A DNA stretch of 64,000 nt from assembly GCF_002127325.2 (NCBI RefSeq), contig NC_035446.2, positions 157,388,799-157,452,798 of the forward strand. Direction: 5' to 3'. Origin of the DNA: Helianthus annuus (Eukaryota; Streptophyta; Magnoliopsida; Asterales; Asteraceae). Both the position numbers and the translations under genes were made by a program. Below, in pieces: positions 10,559-22,245 of this stretch. The notes beneath the pieces are model-generated. The model had not been told where the DNA came from and did no database searches. It saw only the letters and a list, made by a program, of their open reading frames with translations. Each line of letters begins with the position of its first letter. Position 1 is the first letter of the stretch.

Positions 10559-13212
10559 ATGAGTAAGAAAGGATTGATTTATAGCTTTGTTGCAAAAGGG
10601 ACTGTTGTGTTAGCTGAACACACAGCTTACTCTGGAAATGTCAGTACGGTTGCCGTTCAGTGCTTACAGAAACTGCCTTCTTCTGGGAGCACCAAGTACA
10701 CGTATTCCTGTGACGGATACACCTTCAACTTCTTGCTTGATAGTGGCTTTGGTATATCATTTTTTGCTATTTTAATGTCATCCTACGGTTTCTGTTAAGA
10801 CACGATTAGACCTGTTTGACTGAAAAATACACCCTTTGACTTTTTTATTTTTTAAAATAATTAAAATTACAATGTTAGGATCTATCATTTATTCATCTTT
10901 GTACATAAAACATAAATCTGTTTTATAAAAATGAGGTAGAAAGTAGTTAAACGAGTCGTAATCATGTTTGAAACTTATGTTGTGCGCGTCGTCAGAAACC
11001 TGTTAAACCTGTTAAGACACGATTTGCCAGCCTTACGTTTGATGTAGTTTTTCTCGTTGTTGCGGATGAAACGATTGGACGGAGTGTGCCATTTGTGTTT
11101 CTAGAAAGAGTGAAAGATGACTTCAAGAAACTTTATGGAGCAAGTATTGGAAGCGATCACCCACTTGCTGATGACAGTGATGATGATTTATTTGAAGATC
11201 GGTTTAGTATCGCTTACAATCTTGATAGGGAGTTCGGGTGCGTTATCTCATCCTTTTCTAGGAAATTTGCAATAATATGTATTAAGTTTTTATATTGTAT
11301 TTTTTTTATGGTTTGATTAATAGGCCAAAGATAAAGGAGCAAATGGAGTATTGTTTAAATCATCCAGATGAAATGAGTAAACTGTCTAAACTGAAAGCTC
11401 AGATAACAGAGGTTAAAGGGATTATGATGGACAACATTGAGAAGGTTAGTATTTATTTTCGGTCTCGGTGGCTCGTGTACGTATTTATTTTAGATAGACA
11501 TTATCATTGATACTCAAGTCTTAATAAGAATAGTGAATATGTAATATTGATTTAAAAACAACTAGTAATTAGACCCGCGCGGGTACAGTGCGAACATCGA
11601 ACGGATTAGTATAAGCGTTATGTGATGTGTACACCATATGAAAACACGCGTTTTGACTTATCCGATATAACTCAATAGCATTGCGGTTGGATCAAAATGT
11701 AAGGTAATCGAATTTATACTGTACAATCATAACATATTTATATATGACCCAACTCATACATAGGAAATGTACAAAAAAAAAAACATAAAACGTGTATAAA
11801 AGAAAAACTGACACGTGTAATCAAAAGACATTCATATCAAGGGTTGAAGTTTTACCCCTAGCGCATTGCGGCGGGGTCGAAACATACATTAACTCGAATT
11901 TATATCGTTGAATAAGAACGTATTATATTTGACCCCATTCAATTCAGACTAAATTTACGACGAAACGTTTTGAGTTGACTAGTATACTTTAAAGAGAAAT
12001 TGGTCTTCTTAATTTGGTTGGGCTTCTTGGAAACTATAATATGCTCTCTGCACTTTGATTTGTCTTCAAAAAGTTCCCATCACTTGTATTATTTATGCCG
12101 GCTAAAGAGTACCGCTCCCTGCATTACACAATGGAACATCAGCATACTTCATATGCAAGAGTATAATTTAGATATTTCAACACCTCTGAGTCAAGCAAAC
12201 AAACAGTTGGAGTGCATACACCGACCCAATCCACTAAAGGCAAAATCGAGATATTTCAACTCTCATGCATCAGAAAACGTTCAATTACAACACACCTCCA
12301 ACAAACAAAATTAAGAAAGCACTAAAAAATCAAGAACATGCCTTTGGCTAAACCAACAAAACGAAAAAGAAAAGCGGCAAAAAACACATTCTGTGCGATC
12401 GAATATTCGAATGAAGAAGAAGCGGATGAGCGGAAATTTCAAGCGATTCGTTGGGTCAAAGTCGAGCATCCGTTAATCATCTTCTTCAATTATGAATCAC
12501 AGACCTTATGGAGTAAGAGAAACAGAGGCCAAGGGACTAAAATGTATTTTTGTGGAATTATTAAGGGTTGTCGGTGGAAAAGCCACCGACATTCCTATTT
12601 AAGATAGTGTAAATAGTATTTTTATTTTATAGTAATAATCTAAATCTATAAATGAAGAGACTTAGGAGGATGTATGCATTAAAATTAAACATTTGAGAAA
12701 CTTTTAACACTTTTGGGCCGTTCCTTAAACTTTTTGTTTGAGCCGTTTGAGATAAAACACAAACATTTGATCCATTCACATAGTTAATGGGAAGAAATTG
12801 CCACTTCTAGAAATTCTGTTGATACACTTAATAATTTCGTTTATAAAATGAACTAGGTAATAGACCCATGTATTACATAGGTTGCATAATATAAACGATA
12901 TAACTAACACAGGTTTTGGATCGTGGTGAGAAGATTGAATTACTAGTTGACAAGACAGAAAACCTTCAGTTCCAGGTACGAATTTACGTTTATACCCTTC
13001 TCTAAAAATGGTATATTCTAGTGAGTGTCAAATAACATAAAAGGCATCATACGCGTTGTTGAATGCAGGCAGACAGCTTCCAAAGGCAAGGAAGGCAACT
13101 AAGAAGGAAGATGTGGTTACAGAATCTTCAGATGAAGCTTATGGTAGGTGGAGCCATTGCTATTTTTATCATCATAGTCTGGCTCATGGCTTGTAGAGGG
13201 TTCAAATGTTAA
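10559..13212 (+). CDS. VAMP727: VAMP727-type longin R-SNARE
   Basis: Membrane-anchored R-SNARE for fusion at late endosome/prevacuole and vacuole. Five exons are read: 10559-10751, 11048-11237, 11324-11444, 12913-12975 and 13069-13212. All have GT-AG introns, and the total is 236 residues. The longin domain starts [20 protein letters not shown]. An acidic insertion [17 protein letters not shown] lies within the longin region. This insertion marks VAMP727 among plant VAMP72 proteins. The SNARE motif runs through exons 3-5, with the central Arg in [12 protein letters not shown]-terminal membrane anchor ([17 protein letters not shown]) ends the protein. Intron 3 (11445-12912) is enlarged by transposon fragments. 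The 3' untranslated region is duplicated behind the second MYB gene at 21596-22217. The start is chosen to match the conserved longin start; an upstream in-frame ATG at 10541 is less likely. Confidence 0.94.
11562..11960 (-). mobile_element. Helitron-like fragment in VAMP727 intron 3
   Basis: On the minus strand a Helitron-type 3' end is visible: palindrome ACCCGCGCGGGT, then TCTAATTA and CTAG at 11565-11562, followed by T. Two degenerate internal units around GCATTGCGG and TTTGACCC follow (about 11676 and 11862). The 5' TC terminus was not found, so the right limit is approximate. Confidence 0.55.
11961..12852. other. Rest of VAMP727 intron 3, unidentified insert
   Basis: Contains an 89-codon open frame at 12338-12607 (starts [16 protein letters not shown], lysine-rich) that matches no family I recognise. 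It may be a captured gene fragment. There is no sign of splicing into VAMP727. Confidence 0.3.
12853..12912 (-). mobile_element. Helitron 3'-end fragment abutting VAMP727 exon 4
   Basis: Minus-strand reading gives a CCTATGTAATACATGGG-type hairpin, a short spacer and CTAG at 12856-12853. The body of such an element should continue to the right, but exon 4 starts at 12913. Only about 60 bases remain, and they include the acceptor-proximal sequence. Confidence 0.5.
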
Positions 13213-13820
13213 AAGCTTTTTATAGTCAGGTTCATACATCTTTTTTTTTTTTTTTTTCTAATAGTTTTTGGTGTATAAATCACACATTCGCCTTGCTGTT
13301 CTTGTATATGCTTGTCTGATTTTCTGCATAATGAAATAACTCAAATCTGTTTGTGAATCTTGTTTTTCCATTTAAACGGTATTTTTCTACTTTTATTGAA
13401 CCCGTTCATGTCTTCTCTTTTATCTGTTCTTCATGCAAATTAGATGAAAATTGCATATCCAGGTTTGGTTTAGCAGTGAAGATTTATTATTAAAACATGA
13501 GATTTAGAATATCCCATATACATGTTATACCAAAAATCGGGATGTTACAAAATTATATATAACATGATTCAAGTAACACAAAAAACTTAGAACTCGAATT
13601 TGTGAGCTTTTGCAGATCCAATCATCCAATGCAAGTCTTTTATATAATTAAAACAAAACTAAATAACTATTTGTTGTTTGTGTGGGTGCCATAGTAGAGT
13701 GCTCTATACATTTCGTAATCCATCAAGTCTAAACAAACATCATGATGTGGAAAACATATAAAGTAGATTGCAAACATCAATTGCAGGTGTGTCTTTGGTC
13801 TAACACTATTTAGTATCTTG
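13213..13820 (+). other. VAMP727 3' untranslated/flanking region (duplicated segment)
   Basis: From 13188 to 13820 this sequence is repeated at 21596-22217 with only scattered substitutions and a shorter T-run. It joins the MYB-derived segment at 13820 through shared GAGTTTAT. Confidence 0.85.
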
Positions 13821-14530
13821 AGTTTATCAAAAATTTGACTCCTACCCATGTTAAAGATTACTCTTTAGATGAAGACTTTAGTTTTAAAAACAACTACTTT
13901 AGTGAGACTAACCTTTGAATAGGACAGAGTTAACCTCCAGTTAATCATCAAAGCAAATTGAATTGTGAATAGGTAACAATATAAACCATTATCAACTCAA
14001 GAGACAATTGTGAATAGTGATTTGATTTGATATGATATGATTTGGATTGGTTTATTTTGGTTTTTGTTTACTCTATTGAAGAACTACTGTTGCATGATTT
14101 TCTATTAGTCTTTTAAGCTTGTCAAGTTGCTAAACTAAATTTCAAGAATATGTACAGATGGTTTCAATGGTTTTATCTGCATCTCTTTATATTTATTTAC
14201 ATGCATTCTCAAATATCTCTTCTCCTGCCATTGTTTAAACTTTATTTGCAACCAAATCATTACTCGGCCCGATAAATGTTACCTTTTCTTTGAATGCCTT
14301 TATTAGTTTTTGGTTTGATCATGTTCTTGATATCGGTCATTAGAAAATGAGTCGAACATCTAAACAGATTGCAGAAAAGAGATTGGAGATGAGATGGTAG
14401 AAATTCTCAAATGACAAACAGAAAATGTGTTGATCAATACTGAAAAAAAATATGGATTGGAGTAACAAGAAAATGTTATTTAAGAATCTTAAAAACGGAA
14501 GAAAACGCCATTAGCACGAGTTGTGCTACA
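13820..14530 (+). pseudogene. 3' remnant of a third MYB gene copy
   Basis: Bases 13820-14116 match the last codons and 3' flank of the MYB gene at 21287-21583 almost base for base. The match includes the C-terminal coding stretch [10 protein letters not shown] and the TGA stop. No MYB domain precedes it. Further right, 14438-14530 resembles the flank of MYB copy 1 (4140-4262). This shows that a true MYB locus, not only a transcript tail, lay here. Confidence 0.82.
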
Positions 14531-14662
14531 GGCTCGACTGAAACATGTTCAATATATCATGAAGCTTCAGAAACTGATTAAGCTGGATCCATCTTGATCT
14601 TCTTATAGTTCTCTCAGTCCTTCGTGACTTCGTCCTTATGGTAACATACACATGTGCAATAC

Positions 14663-14722
14663 CTTAACGTAGAGATTTTCGCGGGCACGTTCCTCATCCT
14701 CGAGCACACAGCCTTGGTCACT
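14663..14722 (-). pseudogene. Possible lone exon of a mitochondrial ATPase inhibitor (IF1)-like gene
   Basis: On the minus strand a 60-base block is bounded by TTTTTTCAG and GTATTG. It reads GCVLEDEERARENLYVK, close to the IF1 core pattern (VL-EEERA-EN-Y-KK). No other exon with the rest of the inhibitor was found nearby, so it looks like a relic or captured exon. The match is short and could be fortuitous. Confidence 0.35.
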
Positions 14723-15584
14723 GAAAAAACAAGAGGCTAATATGGAATATGAGTTGTAGTTTGTAATCGACGTTAATATGATATCAGTTCGGGCACCTGC
14801 TGCAACGGCATCCGAAGAAGATAAAAGAACTTGAAATTTTACACATCCATTTTCGAAGCCCTGTAGTAGTCATTAGATAATTTAAAATAGAGGCCATCTC
14901 CATTTTCAACCCAATTTGATCAGAACCTGTTTCGACCATTTTGTTAGGCTTAGTAATAACTTGTCTTTCTTTATAAGACTAAAAGGTGCGCCTTTAGTCT
15001 ACGAGAGCACCGAGTGAGTTTCAAGAAAATTTCCAAGTTAGTACAAAAATACTAAGACAGCAATTTAAAAGTTTTTAATCACTTCGAAGATCAACCAATT
15101 TTATGTTTTTAGCCATGTTTTTTTTATGTTTAAAGTGCAGAAGTCAGATTTGGCAAAACAGACCGCCCAAGGGAGGAACCTTTCAAATCACATCTTCTAT
15201 GAATCCTTACTTCTGTGCCCATCCTTACAAACCGAAACTGAAATCATCGTCATGACAACATATTTAATACATAAAAGTTTCTCATTGATGAACCAGAACA
15301 TATGTTACATTTTCACCACTTGATGGTTATATCCTGTGGAGACCAAAAAATTTAGTTATCCGTGTGTCCGAACATGACGGTGATAGTCCTCCGCAGAAGG
15401 ACCTAAAACTTAACACAAGTCAGTTTAGCCTAGACACAGTTGACTAAACGTGAGAGACGCTTTCTGTTATCAGAACAATGTAAAATTAACATAATAATGA
15501 TGCATATATGAAATAACTACAGCAAATTAAACTATCTTTTAATGTTTTGCTTTTAGTTTTTCGTCATTTAAATATCATTAACAG
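14723..15584. other. Intergenic, nothing recognised
   Basis: AT-rich sequence with scattered stops in all frames. No gene or transposon end was supported. Confidence 0.35.
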
Positions 15585-16015
15585 AACCAAGCTGACCATG
15601 AGAAACACCTTCGTTGTATTCTCAAACTTCTGCATCAAGAGAAACTTTATGCCAAGTTTTCGAAGTGTGAATTTTGGCTTCGAGAAGTCCAATTCCTTGG
15701 ACATGTGGTAAGCGAGCATGGTATCCAGGTAGATCCCGCTAAAGTAGAAGCAATCATGAATTGGCAGGAGCCAAAGACTCCTACCGAGATTCGCAGTTTC
15801 CTCGGATTGGCAGGATACTATAGGCGATTTATCGAGAACTTTTCAAGGATTGTTGCGCCCCTAACTTCGTTGACTCGTAAGAAGATTAAGTTTGATTGGG
15901 GCCCTAAGCAGCAGGAATCCTTCGACATTCTGAAGAAGAAGTTGAGCAATGCACCAGTGTTGACATTGCCTGATGGTATAGAAGATTTTGTGGTGTACTG
16001 TGATGCGTCACATAC
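15585..16015 (+). pseudogene. Ty3/Gypsy pol fragment (end of RT into RNase H)
   Basis: A short open stretch encodes the region after the reverse transcriptase active site. It contains [41 protein letters not shown] and APVLTLPDG, ending at VYCDASH where RNase H begins. Both sides are truncated and no LTR, protease or integrase is present. A hAT element is inserted just downstream (16045-17212). Confidence 0.9.
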
Positions 16016-16044
16016 CTTTGGGCCGCAAATTACTAGAGTCCAAC

Positions 16045-17212
16045 CAGTGGCGGACCTAGAAAAATAATTCAGGGGTATCCCAAATTTTTTTACCTATAAC
16101 TGCCACTAAGAGGGCTCATAGAGGCCCTGTGCGGCTAGTAAAAATTGGCCCTAAAATTTTTCTTTTACCTAGGATTATCCCTGAGAATTTGAGAGCCAGT
16201 AGGGGCTCTATACGGCTCCTATGTATATAATTATTAGGTTATACACTCGTGTATTACACGAGCTGAATAAAAAAATATTAAACAATCAGTATAGTATAAT
16301 ATGATATTTTGAGATAAGATATAATTTAAATTACACATTAATTGTATAGATACGTGTTGTGAAACTATTTTGAAAGGAAAATTGTTAATTAACCTTTCTT
16401 AATCCATACTTTTTAATATATTATTACTCCCTAATAAGGTGAGAGAATAAAAATAATTTAATATAGAATCCAAATATAATTTTATTTATTAAAGCATATG
16501 TTACTTATCATTTTTTATTAATGGGTGTACCATGCATAAGAACGTTATCATATAGTTCTCTATAAAACTTTAAATGTTATTTAGAAGTTTTATACTCTAT
16601 AAAACTTTAAATGTTATTTAGAAGTTTTATAATTAATATTTAGTTTTTAATAAAATTTCTCTACAAACTTTAAATGTTTTTAAAAATTTTATATGTATTA
16701 TTTAGTTTATAGTAAAGATATCTTCAAAAAAAAACTGAAAACAAAACTGAAAACTTATTAATTAAGTAAAAATCTAAGACGTAGATAAATTGATAAGTAG
16801 ACAAAGTAAAAAAAAAAGAGCTTGCATTCAATTAAATAAAGTAAATGATTAAATAAATTAATTAATAAACTAAATATTTAATGTAGTTTGACTATATTGG
16901 TGGATGTTACTTTTTACTTTTGCAGAAGGGTGTTTTAAGTTTCCAATGCTCATGTTAATTAAAATATATCATTTCATCTTCTTCAATTTTTTTAACCATG
17001 CCGTTGCAAATTTTCGTCAACCGGAAATTTTAGATTTCGACAACCGGAAAATTGCATTGCAACTCATCCTTATCTACACTCAGGGGTGTCCTAATATGTG
17101 CTCAGGGGTATCCCCAATAAATGAAACGAGGATAAAAAAGAAAACTGCACTTCGACAAGAAAGTTGAGGGGTATCCCGGGCAAACCCCGACACCCAAGTG
17201 GATCCGCCCCTG
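16045..17212. mobile_element. hAT element with CAGTGGCGGA ends
   Basis: The element begins CAGTGGCGGACC and ends GGATCCGCCCCTG. It is flanked by the perfect 8 bp duplication AGTCCAAC (16037-16044 and 17213-17220). The 1168 bp body is AT-rich with no transposase. Subterminal CAGGGGTATCC-type motifs recur near both ends. The 198 bp element at 57720-57917 has the same termini. Confidence 0.85.
16234..16270 (-). mobile_element. Helitron-type 3' end inside the hAT element
   Basis: Minus-strand reading gives hairpin CTCGTGTAATACACGAG, a short spacer and CTAA at 16237-16234. The opposite end was not identified, so this may be a nested Helitron or its remnant. Confidence 0.4.
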
Positions 17213-17220
17213 AGTCCAAC

Positions 17221-18736
17221 TCTAATTAGATAACGAGATTATAATGGGCTTGTTACGTGTCGTATTAGGCTATTGGGCCGGTTACCACATTATTCATTAT
17301 TCAGGCCACACAACAAGGAATCGGCCCAAACATACATTAGTTTGGTTACACCTTGAACTGCAGTCCATTTAGAACCCACTTCGAGCCCTTGATGTTTAGA
17401 ATTGGCTGCCATTTAATTTAATTGGGCTTAAGCCCATTACCACGGTCAAGAAGGATTAACTTCCCAAAATCTTTATCTAATAAGTATACGTATTATATTT
17501 GGATTAGCTTAAAAAACTCAAACAACCGCTACTTCTCCTCCCGTGACTGCGACGGCATTAAACACCCCTTCCCTATCCCCTACGCACGGCATAGATACCC
17601 CCCGCCCCCCTGTTCGAGTTTACATCTTGATCAATCAGGTTCCGGTTAGTAATCCTCACCCATTAATTTTCATGTTTGTGTGATAGTGAATGGTTAGATG
17701 GATTGATTATGTCATGAATAGATAACATGAAACTGAATATTGTGATGTGTTTGTTGTCAAAGTGTGCATGATGCGAATGGGTTATGAAGTCGTTGTTATA
17801 AATACGTAGAAATCAATGATGTTGTGTGATTGCGTTGTATGAGAAATAAACATCCTAGTGCACAAGTCAATAGTATTTTATAGTTGACGTTATTGTTTTT
17901 TATTATATAGAGAAAAATCGTGGTCTTGATCTTGTAATGTAGTCTCCCACTCAACCCGTTAAGAAGTAATTTATTTATGAGAGCACCGATAGCGACTCAT
18001 CTGAGCTGGGTCGTATGCGCCGAACCTCCCACATCTAGACTTGTCAGATGTGGAAGTTTGTTCGGTTTGCGTGGTTTGGATTCCCGGATGTTCATTCAGA
18101 CCAACTTATAGCTAGAAAATCATATTTTCATATTTTAGGTACCCCTTCTATGGCTAGAAATTGAAAAAAAAAATGCTAGATTTAAACACTAAATAAACCC
18201 ATTCATACACTTCAACCAAACATCTATTAACCATATATGTCTTAACCATCATTCGCTTTAAAAAAAAAACGAATGATGATACTCCATGTCAAGCTTCATT
18301 AAAGAAGCCACAAACAAAAACCCGAACCAAACCCACCTAAGTTAAAACTTCAGTTTCAACGACCCGGATTTGCACCACACCATATGCTCACAAACCCATA
18401 CCCGAGTCCAAACTTTGCTTTTCAACAATTCATCAAAGCGGTTATGCACAATATCAAGGGCACAATTTCAAGAGCCCAATTATGCACCAATATTTTGAGT
18501 TTGTTTGATTAACACCTTAGTTTGTAACTGAAATACAAAAGTGTGATTTATATATAAACCAATTAAATTATTTGTTATAAATCCGGTATATTATTTGCAT
18601 GAAGTTTTATAGAAAAAAAGGTAAAAAAAAAAAATCAAAAGAGACAATAGAAATCAAGAAAAGGCTAATTACTTCTTGAATAACAGCATAAGTTACGATA
18701 TATGACTCGAAATTGAAACTTTTGTCAAATTAAAAG
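17221..18736. other. Intergenic, no supported gene
   Basis: A C-rich stretch with (C)n runs at about 17596-17611 looks like a leader or promoter relic. A short palindrome ATCATTCG / CGAATGAT lies at 18248-18280. No coding family was recognised. Confidence 0.3.
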
Positions 18737-19133
18737 GAGTAAATTGCCATTTTAGTCCCTGAGCTTTGGTCCAAATTGCCATTTTAGTACAAATAGTTTT
18801 TTTTTCTCCTCTGGGTCCCTCACTTTTCCATTTTCTTGCCATTTTGATCACATTGCCTAACTCAGTCTAAAACTCTGGTTATAACCAAAGGTATTTTTGG
18901 CATACTGTTATGTAGTGATAACCAGGGGCAATTTACAACATAATTTATAAACCTCATAATAATTTAATGCTAAAAATACCCCTGATTATAACCTGGTTTT
19001 TAGACTGAGTTAAGTAATGTGATCAAAATGGCAAGAAAAAGGAGAAGTCAGAGACCCAGAGGAGAAAAAAAAACTATTTGGACTAAAATAGCAATTTGGA
19101 CAAAAATTCAGGGACTAAAATAGCAATTTACTC
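18737..19133. mobile_element. Mutator-type MITE with long inverted ends
   Basis: The 397 bp unit is flanked by a perfect 9 bp duplication AATTAAAAG (18728-18736 and 19134-19142). The ends are GAGTAAATTGCCATTTTAG and, at the right, CTAAAATAGCAATTTACTC. The two halves are imperfect complements over most of their length. Confidence 0.85.
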
Positions 19134-19369
19134 AATTAAAAGCATTTTAACTTGAAATATTACAGGAGAGAATATTCCTCTCACATTTGCATAATCATAC
19201 ATCTGTCACCTAAAACAATGCAGTCTTTATGAAAACATAACACAATAAAATACCGTTTGTCCAATAAAAAATCTTCAAATAATATTATTTAAAAAAAGAA
19301 GTTGAGAACCTTTAGGAATTATATTCCTAATAACTTATTCATAAATTTTCTTTTACTTAAGGCTAAATT

Positions 19370-19692
19370 TAGTAAATGGATGATTATTGTGGTTTACCAA
19401 AATTCTAAATTTGGTTTCTAACTTTTCAAAAATACGTGGACGTAGACGGTCTTAGTGGTTTCCATTTTGTAACACATTTAGTTATCAACTTTACCAAAAG
19501 TCACATGGATGGTTCATGTAGTTTGCACTTTGTAACGCATTTAGTCTCTAACTTAGACCTACTGAAACCTTAAGATTTGTTAGCTAAAGACTAAATACGT
19601 TACAAAGTGCAAACTATAAGAACCATCTGTTTACTTTTAAAAAACTAGGGACTAAATTGAAAGTTTTGGTAAACCAAAGGGATGATTTACTT
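19370..19692. mobile_element. Second foldback MITE upstream of MYB copy 2
   Basis: The ends AGTAAATGGATGATTATTG and, at the right, GGGATGATTTACT are inverted, with shared TGGTTTACCAAAA further in and CACTTTGTAAC-type inner complements. The target duplication is not clear. It lies 170 bases before the MYB start. Confidence 0.6.
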
Positions 19693-19862
19693 TATTTAAA
19701 AACTTTAATTGGATAATGACACCTATTTTTTAAAACAAAATGGCGGAAAAATCTGAAACAGAATCCAACTATATATATATTCAGAAATTCTAGCAGTCTT
19801 GTAGATATCGATCAACACCCAGATAACAGAAGCTACTAGATTCTCGCTGATACAATTCAATC

Positions 19863-21385
19863 ATGGACAACCACAATAACAAATCCGTTGATTCAACGTG
19901 GACTCAACACGACCGTTCCATGTTTCTACACGTAGTGGCCAACGGCCCGGATGACATCGCCGGAAGATGGGAGGAGATGGCCAATGCGATTCCGGGCAAG
20001 ACTCCCGAGGAGGTGAAAGCATACTACGAAGCGGTGGAACACGATTTACTTGAAATTGAAGCGGGTCGGGTTGAGTTACCGAATTATAGTGATGATATTG
20101 GTGATGAGTTTGTTGTAACGGTGAAAAAAGAAGACGAAGCGGTTGGGAATTTGGATTCGGAGATGGGGAATGGAACGAAGCGTGTGGAAAAAGAGAGGAA
20201 GAAAGCGACTCCATGGACCGAAGAAGAACACAGGTATCTTGTGGTTGTTTTCTTTATTGATTTCGTCTTTTGTAGTTACATTCGTTTATGTTATGGACGG
20301 AAACCATTGCAAGATATTACAAAAGAAGTGGGATTTATACGCCAAATGGGCTCGGCTTTTAACAGTTTCTTGAAAAATGGCGGTTGTTTCGTCTTCTTGA
20401 AGTAGATATTAATTTTGCATGATTAAATTTGGGTTCATGAATGATATCAGTATGAATTTGACTTTGCAATTGCATAGTCATTGTTGCTAGTTACATTGGT
20501 CATACCTATTGCATTGTTTGACTTAAAAAGTCAACCCAATGAATCTTGATTAATTTGGTTCATGTTCACAGGAGATTCCTGCAGGGGCTTAAGGTTTATG
20601 GAAAGGGGGATTGGCGCAGCATTTCGAGAATCATGGTGGTTACGAGGACGGCTACACAAGTCGCTAGCCATGCTCAAAAGTATTTCCTCAGGCAGGCTTC
20701 ACTCAAGGAAGATAATAACAAGGATGAAAATAAAAAGAAGAAGAAGAGGAGAAGGTGTAGTATTCATGATATCACCACCGCGGATGTACCCGTGGTGGTG
20801 GACACACAGCCGAGTCCATCGACACCACCAACCTCTAGTTTGAATGGTAGTCAAGGAAGAGGAGTGCCAACACCGACACCAATACCAACAACATCATCCC
20901 CCCATGAGGGACAATTCAACGGCATTGGCAGCCAAGGAAGAGGACAATCATCGCTAAAACTATGGTCGGGAATTCAGGGCGTTACAACCACCGTTACCAC
21001 CATGGTGGTGCACACACAGCCGATATCATCGACACCACCACCAGCAACTAGTTTCTATGGTGGTAGCAATGGTAGAGCAGCACCAACGACAATGGCAACA
21101 TCGTCGTCCCATTATTTCTGTGGCGGCCAAGGAAGAGGAGGACAAACGCCCACTAATTTCTATGGGGGACAAGGAGGAGGTGCACCGCAGCCGCTCAATA
21201 GCTTCTATGGCGGCCAAGGAAGAGGAGTACCGACACTGCCAGCCACTAATTTCTATGGTGAGCAAGGAAGGGCACCACCGCGGTATGAGTTTATAAAAAA
21301 TTTGGCTCCTACCCATGTTAAAGATTACTCTTTAGATGAAGACTTTAGTTTTAAAAACAGCTACTTTAGTGAGACTAACCTTTGA
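19863..21385 (+). CDS. Two-MYB-domain (SANT plus SHAQKYF) transcription factor, copy 2
   Basis: Paralogue of the gene at 2466-3984, with the same exon layout. Exon 1 is 19863-20233 and exon 2 is 20572-21385, giving 394 residues. The first MYB/SANT domain has [19 protein letters not shown] and [18 protein letters not shown]. The second starts [10 protein letters not shown], crosses the intron, and holds [10 protein letters not shown] and SHAQKYF (about residues 156-162). A basic KKKKRRR patch follows, then a long tail with five or more FYGGQG(R/G)G repeats. The two copies agree closely in both domains and in linker EIEAGRV-LPNY, but their tails have diverged through repeat gain and loss. The last 100 coding bases and the 3' flank were copied to 13820-14116. 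VAMP727-derived sequence follows only 211 bases after the stop. Confidence 0.93.
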
Positions 21386-21595
21386 ATAGGACAGAGTTAA
21401 CCTCCAGTTAACCATCAAAGCAAATTGAATTGTGAATAGGTAACAATATGAACCATTATCAACTCAAGAGACAATTGTGAATAGTGATTTGATTTGATAT
21501 GATATGATTTGGATTGGTTTATTTTGGTTTTTGTTTACTCTATTGAAGAACTACTATTGCATGGTTTTCTATTAGTCTTTTAAACGTTTTGAGTT

Positions 21596-22217
21596 GGCTT
21601 GTAGAGGGTTCAAATGTTAAAAGCTTTTTATAGTCAGGTTCATACATCTTTTTTTTTTTTTCTAATAGTTTTTGGTGTATAAATCACACATTCGCCTTGC
21701 TGTTCTTGTATATGCTTGTCTGATTTTCTGCATAATGAAATAACTCAAATCTGTTTGTGAATCTTGTTTTTCCATTTAAATGGTATTTTTCTACCTTTAT
21801 TGAACCTGTTCATGTCTTCTCTTTTATCTGTTCTTCATGCAAATTAGACGAAAATTGCATATCCAGGTTTAGTTTAGCAGTGAAGATTTGTTATTAAAAC
21901 ATGAGATTTAGAATATCCCATATACATGTTATACCAAAAATCGGGATGTTACAAAATTACATATAACATGATTCAAGTAACACAATAAACTTAGAACTTG
22001 AATTTGTGAGCATTTGCAGATCCAATGCAAGTCTTTTATATAATTAAAACGAAACCAAACAACTATTTGTTGTTTGTGTGGGTGCCATAGTAGAGTGCTC
22101 TATACATTTCGTAGTCCATCAAGTCTAAACAAACATCATGATGTTGAAAACATATAAAGTAAATTGCAAACATCAATTGCAGGTGTGCCTTTGGTCTAAC
22201 AGTATTGAGTAGCTTGA
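21596..22217 (+). pseudogene. Duplicated VAMP727 3' end behind MYB copy 2
   Basis: Starts with the last VAMP727 codons (reading ACRGFKC then stop) and continues through the 3' flank, matching 13188-13820 nearly base for base. The remaining exons are absent. The join to the MYB 3' flank is at about 21584-21596. Confidence 0.87.
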
Positions 22218-22245
22218 TAACTAAGATGTTATATTATATTTATAA

